From assembly GCA_050945315.1 (NCBI GenBank), contig JBMNSS010000072.1, positions 1 to 12,957 on the forward strand: a stretch of 12,957 bases of DNA. Direction: 5' to 3'. Below are positions 12,799 through 12,957 of this stretch, in pieces (within the stretch, counting starts at the first letter, position 1; every line of letters begins with the position of its first letter). The position numbers and the translations under genes are program-made. The notes beneath the pieces are model-generated. The model was given only the letters and a program-made list of their open reading frames with translations, did not search any database and was not told the DNA's origin. Source of the stretch: DTU080 sp050945315. Its GTDB lineage: Bacteria > Bacillota > Limnochordia > DTU080.

Positions 12799-12957
12799 GC
12801 AAGACCGTGGACCGAATATACACGGGAAACTGGGGAGGTGAGCACAACATTCCAAGGAGCCTGGTCAGAGGCTCCCACAGTCAGCAATGACTGTCTAAAA
12901 AACATATTCTTCCCTCACGGGCATGGCTGGTGTAGACAGACGAACTGGAGCAAGGAA
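12799..12957 (+). ncRNA. structured leader or small RNA of unknown class, cut by the window edge
   Basis: Downstream of the strong promoter no convincing gene starts within 158 bases. Hairpins are visible: CCGTG 12805-12809 with CACGG 12821-12825; GGAGCCT 12856-12862 with AGGCTCC 12869-12875; and ACAGTCA 12877-12883 with TGACTGT 12888-12894 closed by a GCAA tetraloop. Longer-range options compete, such as CCGTG with CACGG at 12916-12920, which would enclose the other two stems as a junction, and GTGAG 12838-12842 with CTCAC 12914-12918. I compared it by eye with TPP, SAM, FMN, lysine, cobalamin, T-box, 6S, SRP and tmRNA signatures and found no match. It may be a riboswitch or attenuator of the next gene, or a free RNA. 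Confidence 0.4.

Noticed and set aside
12838..12957. Frame open from GTG 12838 to the window edge, and a shorter one from ATG 12923
   Set aside because: Neither has a properly spaced ribosome site or recognisable sequence, and the first overlaps the strongest hairpins; 40 open codons are not significant.

Overview
The window is a chromosomal segment of an endospore-forming Firmicute (Bacillota), probably a deep-branching or clostridial type. Reasons: it carries spo0A, a Gln-rich gene resembling a small acid-soluble spore protein behind a sigma-G-like promoter, and the Firmicute backbone order fmt - yugP - ... - rlmN - stp - prkC - rsgA - rpe. Base composition is moderately GC-rich by eye. I cannot name the species.

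Layout, left to right. (1) 1-2361, + strand: 3' part of fmt, a membrane zinc metallopeptidase (YugP family) and spo0A, closely spaced and probably co-transcribed. In related genomes this position usually holds rsmB, and spo0A normally sits behind spoIVB, so the block looks rearranged. (2) 2362-3434: an accessory interval with the small Gln-rich gene (+), two hairpins between converging transcripts, a tRNA-Pro(CGG) gene (-) with a near-perfect promoter, and a complete 88-codon gene (-) encoding only the N-terminal SAM-like domain of a tyrosine recombinase. (3) 3435-12695, + strand: a compact run of rlmN, fhaA, fhaB, stp, rodA/ftsW, pbpA, prkC, rsgA and rpe with overlapping or near-touching ends. 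(4) 12696-12957: no recognisable gene, but a consensus housekeeping promoter with a 12-bp palindrome in its spacer, followed by a leader rich in hairpins that runs off the edge.

How the genes work together. fhaA-fhaB-stp-rodA-pbpA-prkC is a Ser/Thr phosphorylation and wall-synthesis module: a PASTA kinase that can sense wall fragments, its PP2C phosphatase, two phosphothreonine-reading FHA proteins, a SEDS glycan polymerase and its class B PBP partner. The order matches the actinobacterial fhaA-fhaB-pstP-rodA-pbpA-pknA-pknB locus, with one kinase instead of two. rlmN, rsgA and rpe are the usual Firmicute housekeeping flanks, so the wall genes look placed between rlmN and the stp/prkC pair of the Firmicute backbone.

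Most starts in the second half are GTG or TTG, and fhaB may start at ATC. The least ordinary items are the spore-protein-like gene, the altered recognition helix of Spo0A, the standalone integrase domain and the unidentified leader RNA. I saw no CRISPR array, insertion sequence or clearly novel multi-gene system.
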